Assembly: GCA_963768885.1 (NCBI GenBank)
Contig: CAVYJN010000004.1
Span: 1-64,000, forward strand
DNA from: DASRIA01 sp963768885
GTDB taxonomy: Bacteria; Actinomycetota; Thermoleophilia; Solirubrobacterales; JBBDJG01
Direction of reading: 5' to 3'
Length of the DNA: 64,000 nucleotides
In this document: one piece after another, positions 16,860 to 25,305 of the stretch
Layout: every line of letters begins with the position of its first letter
Numbering within the stretch: position 1 is the stretch's first letter
Notes under the pieces: generated by a model
Told to the model about the DNA's origin: nothing
Seen by the model: only the letters and a program-made list of their open reading frames with translations
The model's database searches: none
Program-made: the position numbers and the translations under genes

Positions 16860-17822
16860 CTAGGCGGCGCCGATCCGCACCGGTCGTCGCACCATCCAGA
16901 GGTGATCGCCGAGCGCCCACGCCATGTAGAACGCCGCCCCCACGGTTCCGGTGACCGTCAGGAGAACGCCGGCCGCGGCCGCCACGGCGACGCCGTTCGT
17001 GCCCAGGATCAGCACCGCCGCAGCGGCGCCCACGCTCGGACCTACGGGAAGCTGGCTGATCGCCACCATCCCGATCAGCAGCGCGATCGAGTCGAAGATC
17101 GAGGCATCGATGCCGAGCGCGTGCAGCATCATCCAGTTGCGCGCGATCTGCGCCACCACGGCGACCAGCACCAGGGCGATGATCCGGTTGCGCCCGTCGA
17201 GACTCCGCATCACGGCGATCCCTCGCCAAAAGCCTTCGCGCGCCTTCTGGGCGATCCGGCGCAGGAGCGCGCCGAGGCCGACCGTGGCAGCGATGCAAAC
17301 AGGCGGCAGCCACCAAGGGAGCCCCAGCGGTCCCACGAGCGTGAACGAGGTGATCGCCGCGAGCGTCGCTTCGACGGTGAGGATCGGGATCTCGGCGGCG
17401 ATCAATGCCGGGACGCGCGGACTGTCGGTGGGAGCGGAATGACGCAGCGCGGCGATCCGTGCGGCCACTCCGAACTGCCCGTTGATCAACGTCCCGAGGT
17501 AGCCGACGCTCGCCGCGCGATACAGACGGCGGCGGCCGACGGTCCCGCCGGCGGCGCGCACGCACACGTGCCAGGCCTCGCTGCGCGCGACCAGCGCCAC
17601 CGTCTGCAGGACGGCCGCGAGCGCGAGCAGCCAGACGGGCGCTGCGTGCAGGGCGTCGGCGAAGTCGGTTCGCTTCCCGGCGAGCACCGCCGCGAGCACT
17701 GCCGCGACGGCGGCTGCCCCGATGACACTCAGCGCGGTTCGCCATCGTCGAACCAGGGAGAGCCCGGCCACATGCACCCGACGAATGATCGGGCGCCCTG
17801 CGGAGATCTCGCGGAGGAGCAT
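16860..17822 (-). CDS. Lysylphosphatidylglycerol synthase TM-region/UPF0104-like membrane protein
   Basis: A 320-residue integral membrane protein with about seven to eight helices. Conserved elements of the LPG_synthase_TM family are visible: SVGYLGTLINGQFGVAARIA near residues 110-130, and PVGPSVGAAAAVLILGTNG near the C-terminus. Relatives flip or modify lipids, or are the membrane half of MprF-type enzymes; no aminoacyl-transferase domain is present here. ATG 17822 is used; ATG 17864 is an alternative. It stands alone between two terminators or intergenic gaps. Confidence 0.72.
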   Translation of the reverse strand: MLLREISAGRPIIRRVHVAGLSLVRRWRTALSVIGAAAVAAVLAAVLAGKRTDFADALHAAPVWLLALAAVLQTVALVARSEAWHVCVRAAGGTVGRRRLYRAASVGYLGTLINGQFGVAARIAALRHSAPTDSPRVPALIAAEIPILTVEATLAAITSFTLVGPLGLPWWLPPVCIAATVGLGALLRRIAQKAREGFWRGIAVMRSLDGRNRIIALVLVAVVAQIARNWMMLHALGIDASIFDSIALLIGMVAISQLPVGPSVGAAAAVLILGTNGVAVAAAAGVLLTVTGTVGAAFYMAWALGDHLWMVRRPVRIGAA

Positions 17823-17868
17823 CGCTTGCGGCCCTGGATCGAGCCTACCACCCGCCCCGAGCAACGAC

Positions 17869-17894
17869 GAAGCCCGGCCTTGCGGCCGGGCTTC
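17869..17894 (-). terminator. Intrinsic terminator after the PepSY-like gene
   Basis: GAAGCCCGGCC (17869-17879) and GGCCGGGCTTC (17884-17894) form a perfect 11-bp stem with a TTGC loop, 40 bases past the stop at 17935. Confidence 0.75.
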
Positions 17895-17934
17895 GCTCTC
17901 CCGGAGGTCTTAGGGGGAAGTCGCTTCCCGGTGC

Positions 17935-18591
17935 CTAGGGCGTGCCGCGCTGCGCGGGGGGTCCGTGCTCCTCGACGCTCGTGACCTCGAAGTCCTTGTT
18001 CACCAGGACCACGACCTCGGTCCCGTCGGACTTGCGCACGTGCGCCTCGTAGGCGGCCGGACCGGCGTCGGTCTCGACCCTCAGGATCGTGCCGCCGGAC
18101 ACCTTGTCCTTCGCCGCGGCGGTCACCTTGTCGGCGGTGTCGCCGGTGAGCGGCTTCTCGCCGGCGCCGGGGCCGCCACCGGGGCCGTGCGGGCCGCGGC
18201 CCGGGCCGCCGGGGCCGCCGAACTCGCGTACGGCCGTCGCCTCGAAGTCCTTGTTGACCTCGACCACGACCTCGGTGCCGTCGGACTTGCGCACGTGGGC
18301 GTGGTAGCCGCCGTCGGGGCTGGACTCGACGCGCAGCACGGTGCCGCCCGAGACCTTGTCCTTCGCCGCGGCCTCGACCTTGTCGGCGGTCTCGCCCGTC
18401 AAGGGCGTCTGGTTCGCGCCGGGCGGCGGTCCGGGCCTTGCGCCCTGCTGCCCCGTGGTGCCGCTGCTTGCCGCGGAGTTGCTGTTGCTGTTGTCCTTGG
18501 TGGACGCGGCATTCGCGATCACCGCGCTGCCCACTGCGATCGCCCCGACCGCTGCGAGCATCATCGCTGCCTTCTGTGCCTTCCTGTACAT
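17935..18591 (-). CDS. Exported protein with two PepSY-like repeats
   Basis: A 218-residue protein. Residues 1-30 are a signal peptide (KAQK, AVGAIAVGSAVIANAAS). Residues 63-125 and 147-209 are two near-identical repeats with the core LTGETADKVEAAAKDKVSGG, HVRKSDGTEVVV and VNKDFE, joined by a Gly/Pro-rich linker. The order of helix then strands fits PepSY-type domains, which inhibit proteases or modulate sensor kinases outside the membrane. ATG 18591 follows AAGGAGG at seven bases. It lies directly downstream of the two-component system, and an operator-like repeat 77 bases upstream overlaps the kinase stop codon. A role as modulator of HtrA or the kinase is inference. Confidence 0.8.
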   Translation of the reverse strand: MYRKAQKAAMMLAAVGAIAVGSAVIANAASTKDNSNSNSAASSGTTGQQGARPGPPPGANQTPLTGETADKVEAAAKDKVSGGTVLRVESSPDGGYHAHVRKSDGTEVVVEVNKDFEATAVREFGGPGGPGRGPHGPGGGPGAGEKPLTGDTADKVTAAAKDKVSGGTILRVETDAGPAAYEAHVRKSDGTEVVVLVNKDFEVTSVEEHGPPAQRGTP

Positions 18592-18667
18592 CGGACTGCC
18601 TCCTTCGAGCTGATGGACTCTTCGCGTTCCATGCTCGCCCCCGTCGCTGTGGGCAGTGCGCGAGAAA

Positions 18668-18684
18668 GCTGAGAGTTACCCGAG
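18668..18684 (-). promoter_or_regulatory. Direct-repeat operator-like site before the PepSY-like gene
   Basis: On the minus strand, CTCGGG and CTCAGC half-sites lie 11 bp apart, overlapping the stop codon of the sensor kinase (18676-18678). Sequence, spacing and the 77-base distance to the start equal those of the site at 10517-10533. Confidence 0.5.
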
Positions 18685-20184
18685 AGACGCGGGCTCCGCG
18701 ACGGCTGTCGCGGGAGATCCCACCGGCAGCTCGACCACGAAGTCGGCGCCGCCGCCGGGGGCGTTGCGGGCGCTCACCGAGCCGTTGTGCGCGGCCACGA
18801 TCCCGGACACGATCGCAAGGCCGAGGCCGGCGCCGGCGCGGCCGCGCGTGCGACCCTTCTCGGCCCGCCAGAACCGCTCGAACAGCTCCTTCGAGTCGGT
18901 GGTCGGCAGGCCGGGACCGTGGTCGCGCACCTCGAGCGTGATGTCGTCGCCCTTCCGGGCCACGGTGACCTCGATCGGCGTTCCCGCGGGGGTGTGCACG
19001 AGCGCGTTGCGAAGCAGGTTGCCGAGCACCTGGCGAAGCTGGTGCGGATCGCCGAGCACGACGGCGGGCTCCGGGGCCCGGACGTCGATCTCGCGGTCGG
19101 GATCGGTGACGCGCGCGTCCTCCGCCGCGTCGCGGGCGAGCTGCGCGACGTCGACGTCCTCCCGGACGACGTCGCGGACCTCGTCCAGGCGCGCAAGCGT
19201 CAAGAGGTCCTCCACGAGCACTCCCATGCGCGCGGCCTCGCTCTCGATGCGGCGCATCGCGTTCTCGGTGTCGGCTTCCTCGCGGGCCGCGCCGATGCGG
19301 AACAGCTCGGCGTAGCCGCGGATCGACGCAAGCGGCGTGCGCAGCTCGTGCGACGCGTCGGCGAGGAAGCGCCGCAGGCGGTTCTCGCTCGCCTCACGCT
19401 CGGCGAACGCCTGCTCGAGCCGGTCGAGCATCGCGTTCAGCGACATCCCGAGCCTGCCGACCTCCGTGTTCGGCGTCGCGGGGCTGACGCGCCGCGAAAG
19501 GTCCCCGGCCGCGATCGCCCCGGCCGTCTCGCCGATGCGGTCGAGCGGCCGCAGGCCCAGGCGCACGATCAGCCAGCTGAGCAGCGCGAGCGCGAGCAGG
19601 ACGCCTCCGATCACGATCGCCTCCACGCGCAGCAGGCGGTCGAGCGTGCGGTTCACCTCGGCCATCGGGACGGCGACGATCGTGATGCCCGGCTGGTCGC
19701 CCGTGTCCTCGGCGAGCACGCGGTACTCGAGGTCCCCGCCGCCGCTCGATCCGACGGTCACCACCTGGCCGGGCTGCAGGTCGCGCGGGATCTGGGGCGT
19801 CGCGAGGGATGCCTCGCCGTACGAGTTGACGACGTTGCCGAGCACGTTGCCGTTCGCGTCGCGGCGCTGGCCGTAGGTCCCCGGAGGGAGGTTCACCGCC
19901 GCGCCGGGCCCGCCACCCGGCCCGCCGCGACCGCCTTCGCCGGGCGGCGGCCCGCCCTCACCGGGGCCGCGGTCGATTCCCGCGCGATCGCCGTCGTAGC
20001 CCGGTGCGTTGGCGCCCTGATCGTCGAGCTGGTGGGAGATGCTCGGCAGCGCTGCGCGCGCCTGCTGGTCCACGCGGTCCTCGAGGAAGGACTTCTGCTC
20101 CGCATAGGTCACGGCACCCGCGACGAGCAATCCGAGTGCGGCGAGCGCGAGCAGGCCCAGCAGCAGTCGCGCACGCAGCGACAT
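18676..20184 (-). CDS. Two-component sensor histidine kinase
   Basis: A 502-residue membrane kinase. Helix 1 (6-28), an extracytoplasmic sensor of about 150 residues containing a Gly/Pro-rich stretch (64-95), helix 2 (188-208), HAMP (209-262), the dimerisation domain with phospho-acceptor His279 in DASHELRTPL, and an ATPase domain with N box LLRNALVH, G1 DHGPGL and G2 AGAGLGLAI. It belongs to the EnvZ/BaeS-like class that pairs with OmpR-type regulators. The cognate regulator ends one base before its ATG. The signal is unknown; the genes it seems to control point to envelope or protein-folding stress. Confidence 0.93.
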   Translation of the reverse strand: MSLRARLLLGLLALAALGLLVAGAVTYAEQKSFLEDRVDQQARAALPSISHQLDDQGANAPGYDGDRAGIDRGPGEGGPPPGEGGRGGPGGGPGAAVNLPPGTYGQRRDANGNVLGNVVNSYGEASLATPQIPRDLQPGQVVTVGSSGGGDLEYRVLAEDTGDQPGITIVAVPMAEVNRTLDRLLRVEAIVIGGVLLALALLSWLIVRLGLRPLDRIGETAGAIAAGDLSRRVSPATPNTEVGRLGMSLNAMLDRLEQAFAEREASENRLRRFLADASHELRTPLASIRGYAELFRIGAAREEADTENAMRRIESEAARMGVLVEDLLTLARLDEVRDVVREDVDVAQLARDAAEDARVTDPDREIDVRAPEPAVVLGDPHQLRQVLGNLLRNALVHTPAGTPIEVTVARKGDDITLEVRDHGPGLPTTDSKELFERFWRAEKGRTRGRAGAGLGLAIVSGIVAAHNGSVSARNAPGGGADFVVELPVGSPATAVAEPASLG

Positions 20185-20185
20185 G

Positions 20186-20887
20186 TCAGTCCCTTGCTGC
20201 GCGCAGCGCGTATCCGACTCCGCGCACCGTGTGGATCAGCTGGGAGCCGTGCGGCTTGAGCTTTCGGCGCAGGTAGCTGATGTAGGTCTCGAGCACGCGC
20301 GCGTCGCCCCCGAAGTCGTAGTCCCAGACGTGATCGAGGATCTGGCTGCGCGTCAGCACGCGGCGGGGGTTCAGCATCATGTAGTGCAGCAGGCGGTACT
20401 CGGTCGCGCTGAGCTCGACCGCCTTGCCCGCGCGAGTCACCTCACGTGTCTCCTCGTCGAGCTCGAGGTCCTCGAACACGAGCCTTCCCGAGTCCGGCTC
20501 GCTCAGCCCTGCCCGGCGCAGGATCGTCCGGATGCGGGCGACCAGCTCCTCGAGGCTGAAGGGCTTCGTGACGTAGTCGTCTCCGCCCATCGTCAGGCCA
20601 CGGACCTTGTCCTCGGTCGCGTCGCGCGCGGTCAGGAAGATGATCGGGACCTGCGCGCGCTGCGCGCCGAGGCGCCGCGCGACCTCGAAGCCCTCCATGT
20701 CGGGGAGCATGATGTCGAGCACGATCAGGTGCGGCTTGAAGTCGGCCACGGCTCGCAGCGCGCCGCGCCCGTCGGCGGCCGTCTCGACCTCGAATCCCTG
20801 GTAGCGCAGGGCCATCGCCACGACCTCCGCGATGTTCGGCTCGTCGTCGACGACGAGGATGCGGTGGCTCGGCCCGTTCGAGTTCAT
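20186..20887 (-). CDS. OmpR-family response regulator
   Basis: A 233-residue regulator: receiver domain 9-120 with acidic pocket DDE (14-16), phospho-acceptor Asp58, Thr86 and Lys108, and a winged-helix DNA-binding domain about 135-230 (ATEYRLLHYM, RVLETYISYLRRKL, HTVRGVGYAL). ATG 20887 is preceded at six bases by GACAAT and no ribosome site, so the mRNA may start at the ATG. The frame extends upstream to 21733, but that region is antisense of the GNAT gene. A direct-repeat site at 20909-20925 would cover the -35 region, implying autoregulation. Confidence 0.94.
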   Translation of the reverse strand: MNSNGPSHRILVVDDEPNIAEVVAMALRYQGFEVETAADGRGALRAVADFKPHLIVLDIMLPDMEGFEVARRLGAQRAQVPIIFLTARDATEDKVRGLTMGGDDYVTKPFSLEELVARIRTILRRAGLSEPDSGRLVFEDLELDEETREVTRAGKAVELSATEYRLLHYMMLNPRRVLTRSQILDHVWDYDFGGDARVLETYISYLRRKLKPHGSQLIHTVRGVGYALRAARD

Positions 20888-20908
20888 GTCGCAATTGTCG
20901 TCGCGGAC

Positions 20909-20925
20909 CCTGTGAGTTTGCTGAG
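20909..20925 (-). promoter_or_regulatory. Operator-like site at the response-regulator promoter
   Basis: On the minus strand, CTCAGC (20925-20920) and CACAGG (20914-20909) lie 11 bp apart, 22-38 bases before the start codon. A further CTCAAG at 20934-20929 may extend the array. The match is weaker than at the other three sites. Confidence 0.35.
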
Positions 20926-20962
20926 AGCCTTGAGGGCATCCCTTCAGCCATACTCCGCTGCA

Positions 20963-21841
20963 GTGTCGACTTCTACCGAGACCGCCAAGGTCACCCTCAG
21001 GGAGGCCAAGCCGGAGGACGCGCAGGCCTGCGCGCAGATCGTGTACGAGGCGTTCGCCGCCATCCACGACCATCACCGGTTCCCGCGCGACTTCCCCGTG
21101 CCGGATGCGGCGGTGGGCATGATGAGCGCGTGGGTCCCGCATCCCGGCGTGTGGGGCGTGGTCGCCGAGGTCGACGGTCGCATCGTGGGCTCGAACTTCC
21201 TGGACGAACGTGACCCGATCCGCGGCGTCGGGCCCATCACGGTCGACCCCTCGGGCCAGAACTCCGGTGTCGGCCGCAAGCTCATGGAGGCCGTGCTCGA
21301 GCGCGGGCAGGACGCTCCCGGCATCCGGCTCGTGCAGGACGGCTTCCACATGCGCTCGCTCTCGCTCTACCGTTCGCTCGGCTTCGACGTCACGGACTCG
21401 TGCGTCGTGATGAGCGGGAAGCCGCGCAGCGGGCCTGTCGAGGGCGTGGAGGTGCGCCCGCTGGCCGAGCAGGACATCGCGGATTGCGAGGCTCTCTGCA
21501 AGGAGGTGCACGGGTTCGCCCGCACGGGTGCGCTGCGCGACGCCACGCAGTTCTTCGAGCCGGTCGTCGCGATCAGGGACGGGCGGATCGCGGCGTACGC
21601 CACGACCGTGAGCTTCTGGCAGATGGGGTACGGCGTGGCTGTCGACGAAGACGCGATGAAGGCCATGCTGCTGGGTGCGGCGAAGGGGGACGAGCCCGTG
21701 GCGCTGCTGGTGCCGCTGCGGTCGGGCCTGCACGGCTGGGCGCTCGAGGAGGGGATGCGCGCGGTGAAGCCGATGAACGTGATGGCCCGCGGCGAGTATC
21801 GGGAGCCGCGCGGGTCCTATTTCCCGTCCGTGCTCTACTAA
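20963..21841 (+). CDS. Tandem GNAT N-acetyltransferase
   Basis: A 292-residue protein with an N-terminal GNAT domain: VTLREAKPEDAQ, acetyl-CoA loop VDPSGQNSGVGRKLM (Q/RxxGxG/A type) and LYRSLGF. A second, more diverged GNAT-like half begins at VEVRPLAEQDIADCEAL. Such tandem proteins acetylate small amines or act on unknown substrates. GTG 20963 was chosen because homology begins there; no clear ribosome site is visible. It is divergent from the response regulator with 75 bases between. Confidence 0.85.
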   Translation: MSTSTETAKVTLREAKPEDAQACAQIVYEAFAAIHDHHRFPRDFPVPDAAVGMMSAWVPHPGVWGVVAEVDGRIVGSNFLDERDPIRGVGPITVDPSGQNSGVGRKLMEAVLERGQDAPGIRLVQDGFHMRSLSLYRSLGFDVTDSCVVMSGKPRSGPVEGVEVRPLAEQDIADCEALCKEVHGFARTGALRDATQFFEPVVAIRDGRIAAYATTVSFWQMGYGVAVDEDAMKAMLLGAAKGDEPVALLVPLRSGLHGWALEEGMRAVKPMNVMARGEYREPRGSYFPSVLY

Positions 21842-21852
21842 GCACTAGGCTA

Positions 21853-22128
21853 GTGCGCGTGGAAGAAGACGAGATCCGCGCCCTGCTGAAGCGGTTGGCA
21901 CGTCCTCATGCGTCGGGTGGAGTGGTGATCGAGCGCGCCGCGATACTCGCCGAGGGAGCGCACTTCACGGAGATCATGAACTGGGTCATGGCCCACGGCG
22001 GCGAGGCCGAGGCCGCGGTAGTCGCTCCGGCCGGCGGCGGCCTGCACGGGTCGCGCATCACCGACGGCGGATTCGCGGAGCCCCGGACGCCGCTTCGCTT
22101 CGTGCTGCCGCCCGGCGCGCTGGGCTAG
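21853..22128 (+). CDS. Small hypothetical protein
   Basis: A 91-residue protein with near-uniform G/C third positions. It reads as an N-terminal helical part (IRALLKRLARPH), a central IERAAILAEGAHFTEIMNWVMAHGG that looks like a helix-turn-helix-sized unit, and a short C-terminal strand. No family recognised. GTG 21853 lies 11 bases after the GNAT stop, so it is probably cotranscribed. Confidence 0.55.
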   Translation: MRVEEDEIRALLKRLARPHASGGVVIERAAILAEGAHFTEIMNWVMAHGGEAEAAVVAPAGGGLHGSRITDGGFAEPRTPLRFVLPPGALG

Positions 22129-22136
22129 GCAGGGCT

Positions 22137-23495
22137 TCAGCGCGCGAGGACCTCGCCGGCCGCGCGCTCGCCCGCCTCGATCGCGCCGTCCATGTAACCG
22201 TTCCACTCGGTCGCCGTGTCGGTGCCCGCCCAGTGCACGAGGCCCTCGGGGCGGCGCAGCACGTGCCCGTAGCGGCCGAGCGTTCCGGGCCCCATCAGCC
22301 CGACCGGTCCGCCGCGGCTGTAGGGCTCCGCGGTCCAGTCGCATTCTGCGTAGGCGGTCCACGTCGCGGCGCGTGGGCCGAACATCTCGACGAGCGTGTT
22401 GCGCACGGCGGACTTGCGCGTCAGGAGGTCGAGGCGCGCGTAGCGCTCGACCGCCGCTCCGGTGATGAAGCACGCGAGCACCCCTCCGGGCCCTCCGTGG
22501 TCGGTCGCGTCGACGACCATCTGGAGGGGCCCCGTGTCCGCGTACGCGATGCCCGACAGCCCGCCGTCGCGCCACCACGGTCGGTCGTACGCGACCGCCA
22601 CTTTCATGTACGCGCCCATCGGCATGCGCTGCGCGAGCGCGTCCCTGTCGGCCGACAGGTGCCTGCCCCAGTGCCAGCGCCCCGCAAGCACCGGTGACAC
22701 GGCGACGATCGCGTGACGGGCGCGGATCGTCCCGGTCGCGGCGTGCAGCACGACCTCGTCGCCCTGGTGCTCGACGGCCGTCACGGCGCTGTGCATGCGC
22801 AGGGTGGCGCCGAGGCTCTCCGCCAGGCGGTCGCAGATCTGCTGGCTGCCGCCGACGAAGTGGTCCTGCTGCGCTCCGCCCTCGAACTCGGTGAGCGACT
22901 CGAGGCCGCCGCCCGACTGGAGATAGAACAGGAAATAGAGGAACGACAGCTCTTCGGGCTCGGCCCCGAGGACCAGCTCGGTCGTGAGGGACAGGAACAT
23001 CCGGGCGTCCCTGGTCCGCAGGTTGCGCCGGGCGAAGGCCTCGACGGTCTCCGAGTCGCGTCCCCCACCCGCCGCGAGCAGCCACGGTTGGTCGACTCGC
23101 ACCTGGCGGCGCAGGTGCTCGAGCTTCAGCTGCGCCACGCCCAGCTCGGCGAGCGCCAGCGGTGACAACGGCGGGATCGAGCCCTTGAAGGTGCGCCGCC
23201 GCCCACGCGACAGCAGCACCGACTTGCCCTCGAGATGCTGGCGCCGGGTCCGCACGCCGAGCTCGCGGGCGAGCGCGGCGATGCGGTCCTGCGTCGGCCC
23301 GATCCAGTGTGCGCCGAGATCGACGCGGTGTCCGCCGACGCTCTCGGTCCACATCTTCCCGCCGGCGCGGTTGCGTGCTTCGAGGACGACCACGGAGCGA
23401 CCGGCCGCGCGCAGTCGATGCGCCGCGGTCAGTCCGCTCAGGCCGGCGCCGACGACGGCGACGTCGACCTGCTCCTGGGCTCCGGGCTCGACCAT
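22137..23495 (-). CDS. Flavin monoamine oxidase family protein
   Basis: A 452-residue FAD enzyme. The dinucleotide fold is at the start (VAVVGAGLSGLTAA) with the following acidic EARNRAGGK. The amine-oxidase motif VDLGAHWIGPTQ follows, and the C-terminal FAD motif reads HWAGTDTATEWNGYMDGAIEAGERAA. Members oxidise amines or phenylpropanoid/carotenoid-like substrates. The substrate is unknown. No signal peptide. The gene is convergent with the small gene at 21853. Confidence 0.9.
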   Translation of the reverse strand: MVEPGAQEQVDVAVVGAGLSGLTAAHRLRAAGRSVVVLEARNRAGGKMWTESVGGHRVDLGAHWIGPTQDRIAALARELGVRTRRQHLEGKSVLLSRGRRRTFKGSIPPLSPLALAELGVAQLKLEHLRRQVRVDQPWLLAAGGGRDSETVEAFARRNLRTRDARMFLSLTTELVLGAEPEELSFLYFLFYLQSGGGLESLTEFEGGAQQDHFVGGSQQICDRLAESLGATLRMHSAVTAVEHQGDEVVLHAATGTIRARHAIVAVSPVLAGRWHWGRHLSADRDALAQRMPMGAYMKVAVAYDRPWWRDGGLSGIAYADTGPLQMVVDATDHGGPGGVLACFITGAAVERYARLDLLTRKSAVRNTLVEMFGPRAATWTAYAECDWTAEPYSRGGPVGLMGPGTLGRYGHVLRRPEGLVHWAGTDTATEWNGYMDGAIEAGERAAGEVLAR

Positions 23496-23630
23496 GGGCT
23501 CGCAAAGCTAGCGAGTCGGCTGCCGATCCGGCACCGAAAGATTTAATGGCGCGCTTCGCCGCGCTCGACTAGGTTCGCCACGAACCGGCAGATGAGGTGC
23601 CGGTCTTTCGCAGCAACGGAGTGTGGATTC

Positions 23631-25292
23631 GTGGTGCAGGGAACGCACCGTCGGGGTGTCGCTGACACCCGGCGTTCGGTGCTCGGCAAAGCTGGGCTCT
23701 TTGCCGGCGGAGTGGCCGCCGTGCTCCTCCATGGTTCGGAACGAGCTGTCGCGCAGACGATCGCCGAGACGACGGACATCGCGCCGCCGGCGGGCGACAC
23801 GGCGCTCAGGCTGAGGCCGTCCGGCTCGGTGTCGCCGTCGACGTCGGCGGGGGGAGCGCTCAACCTCGACAACTCGGCGTCCCGCGGCGCCGGCGCGGTG
23901 CTCTATTCCAACCAGGGTGCGGACGCGCTCGGGCGCCTCCTGGTCGTGAACCAGGCCAATCCCGCGAACCCGCAGCACGCCGTTCGCATTCAGAACTCCG
24001 GCACGTCGCACACCGTCTCGATCCTTCACGACCCGGCCGCGGGGGCAGGCGACCCGAGCGCCGAGGCGGTGGACATCGTGTCCACGAACCCGCTCGACAC
24101 CACGCTCGGCGTGGAGGGCCGCGAGCAGGGCAGGGGCACCGTCAAGATCACGCACGAGAAGCCGAACGCGGCCGACGCCAATGCGTCCGCCGTCTCGATC
24201 GCGCTGCTCGGCGCGGGGACCGCGTGCCAGGGGATCTTCATCGGGAACGATGCCGGCAATCCGACCACGGGCAAGCTGCTCAACATCCGCAACGGTGGCC
24301 CCGGCACCGATCGGCTGGTGCTGACCGCCGACGGCAAGCTGCGGCTGCCGGTAGCGGGCCCGCTCGGCGGGCTGGCGATCGGGCCGGACACGAGCCTCCA
24401 CCGCTCGGCCGAAGGGGTGCTGGCCACGGACGCCAGGCTGGCCGTGGCGAACGGCGTCGTCCTGACGGACGTCGACCAGGCGGTGGCCGACCGCACCTAC
24501 GCGGTCGCCGAGGTTCCGGCTTCGACGACGGTCGCGCTCGGCGCCGGCGGTGGCATGCGGGGGCTCGGCGTGGCCGCCACGATCTCGGTCAGCGGGACCC
24601 TCGCGCCGACGGCGCTCTCGATGTTCACCCTCTGCAGCTCCGTCGTTCCCGCCGGGGTCACGAACCTCAACTCGGTCGAGGTCTACAAGAGCAACCCGCG
24701 GATCTACGGGCTCCCGGGCGCGGCCGGCGGCGTCTCGGCGTCGACGTTCTCGAGCTTTCAACATCAGTTGCGCCTCCAGCCGGTCGACGGGGGGACCGCC
24801 TCGATTACGCGCGTATACGGCTTCTACATGCCTCCGGACGTCAACTCGGTGGGTGCGGGCTGGACCGTCCCCAACTATTCGGCGATCCGGATCGAGGTGC
24901 CCGGCGGGACGGGCGAGATCACGCAGTTGGCGGGGGTCGACATCCGGGACTTCAAGGACCGCGCGGCCGTCAACTACTCCCTGCGCTCGATCGGCAAGGG
25001 CGTTCACATGCGCCACTCGGGCGGCGTGAGCCTCGGCGCGCAGGCGACGCCCGACACGCTCCTGCACCTGCACGGCAACGCACGCGCGCACGGTTCGCTG
25101 ACCGTCGAGTCGGAGTCGTCCAACCCACCGGACCCGGCGTCAGGGTCGCAGGCCCGCCTCTACGTCAAGGACGGCAAGCTCGTGATCCAATGGAACCGCA
25201 GCGGCACGACCCTCTACACGACGATCCGGCTCGACAGCCCAGGCCCGTACCCCGCGAGCCCGGCCGTGACGACCGACACGGTCGCGCCCTGA
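23631..25292 (+). CDS. Putative Tat-exported fibre-like protein
   Basis: A 553-residue protein starting at GTG 23631, with GGAG nine bases upstream. The N-terminus carries DTRRSVLGKAG followed by a hydrophobic segment and AVA, fitting a twin-arginine signal peptide. The mature part is rich in short beta segments, Gly and Asn (VRIQNSGTSHTVSILHD, LLNIRNGGPGTDRLVL, LLHLHGNARAHGSLTV), a style seen in phage tail fibres and trimeric surface proteins. I know no family match and assign no function. No phage genes lie near. The leader contains a CCGGCA/TGCCGG hairpin at about 23584-23602. Confidence 0.6.
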   Translation: MVQGTHRRGVADTRRSVLGKAGLFAGGVAAVLLHGSERAVAQTIAETTDIAPPAGDTALRLRPSGSVSPSTSAGGALNLDNSASRGAGAVLYSNQGADALGRLLVVNQANPANPQHAVRIQNSGTSHTVSILHDPAAGAGDPSAEAVDIVSTNPLDTTLGVEGREQGRGTVKITHEKPNAADANASAVSIALLGAGTACQGIFIGNDAGNPTTGKLLNIRNGGPGTDRLVLTADGKLRLPVAGPLGGLAIGPDTSLHRSAEGVLATDARLAVANGVVLTDVDQAVADRTYAVAEVPASTTVALGAGGGMRGLGVAATISVSGTLAPTALSMFTLCSSVVPAGVTNLNSVEVYKSNPRIYGLPGAAGGVSASTFSSFQHQLRLQPVDGGTASITRVYGFYMPPDVNSVGAGWTVPNYSAIRIEVPGGTGEITQLAGVDIRDFKDRAAVNYSLRSIGKGVHMRHSGGVSLGAQATPDTLLHLHGNARAHGSLTVESESSNPPDPASGSQARLYVKDGKLVIQWNRSGTTLYTTIRLDSPGPYPASPAVTTDTVAP

Positions 25293-25305
25293 AGCAGCGG
25301 CCCGG

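Noticed and set aside
20186..21733. A 515-codon frame giving the response regulator a long N-terminal extension
   Set aside because: The extra part is antisense to the GNAT gene; receiver-domain homology starts right after ATG 20887.
23508..25091. Long minus-strand frame opposite the fibre-like gene
   Set aside because: His/Arg-rich composition without motifs; the plus strand has a signal peptide and coherent codon usage.
23631..25292. Prophage remnant
   Set aside because: No integrase, capsid, terminase, lysis or other tail genes nearby, and base composition equals the surroundings.
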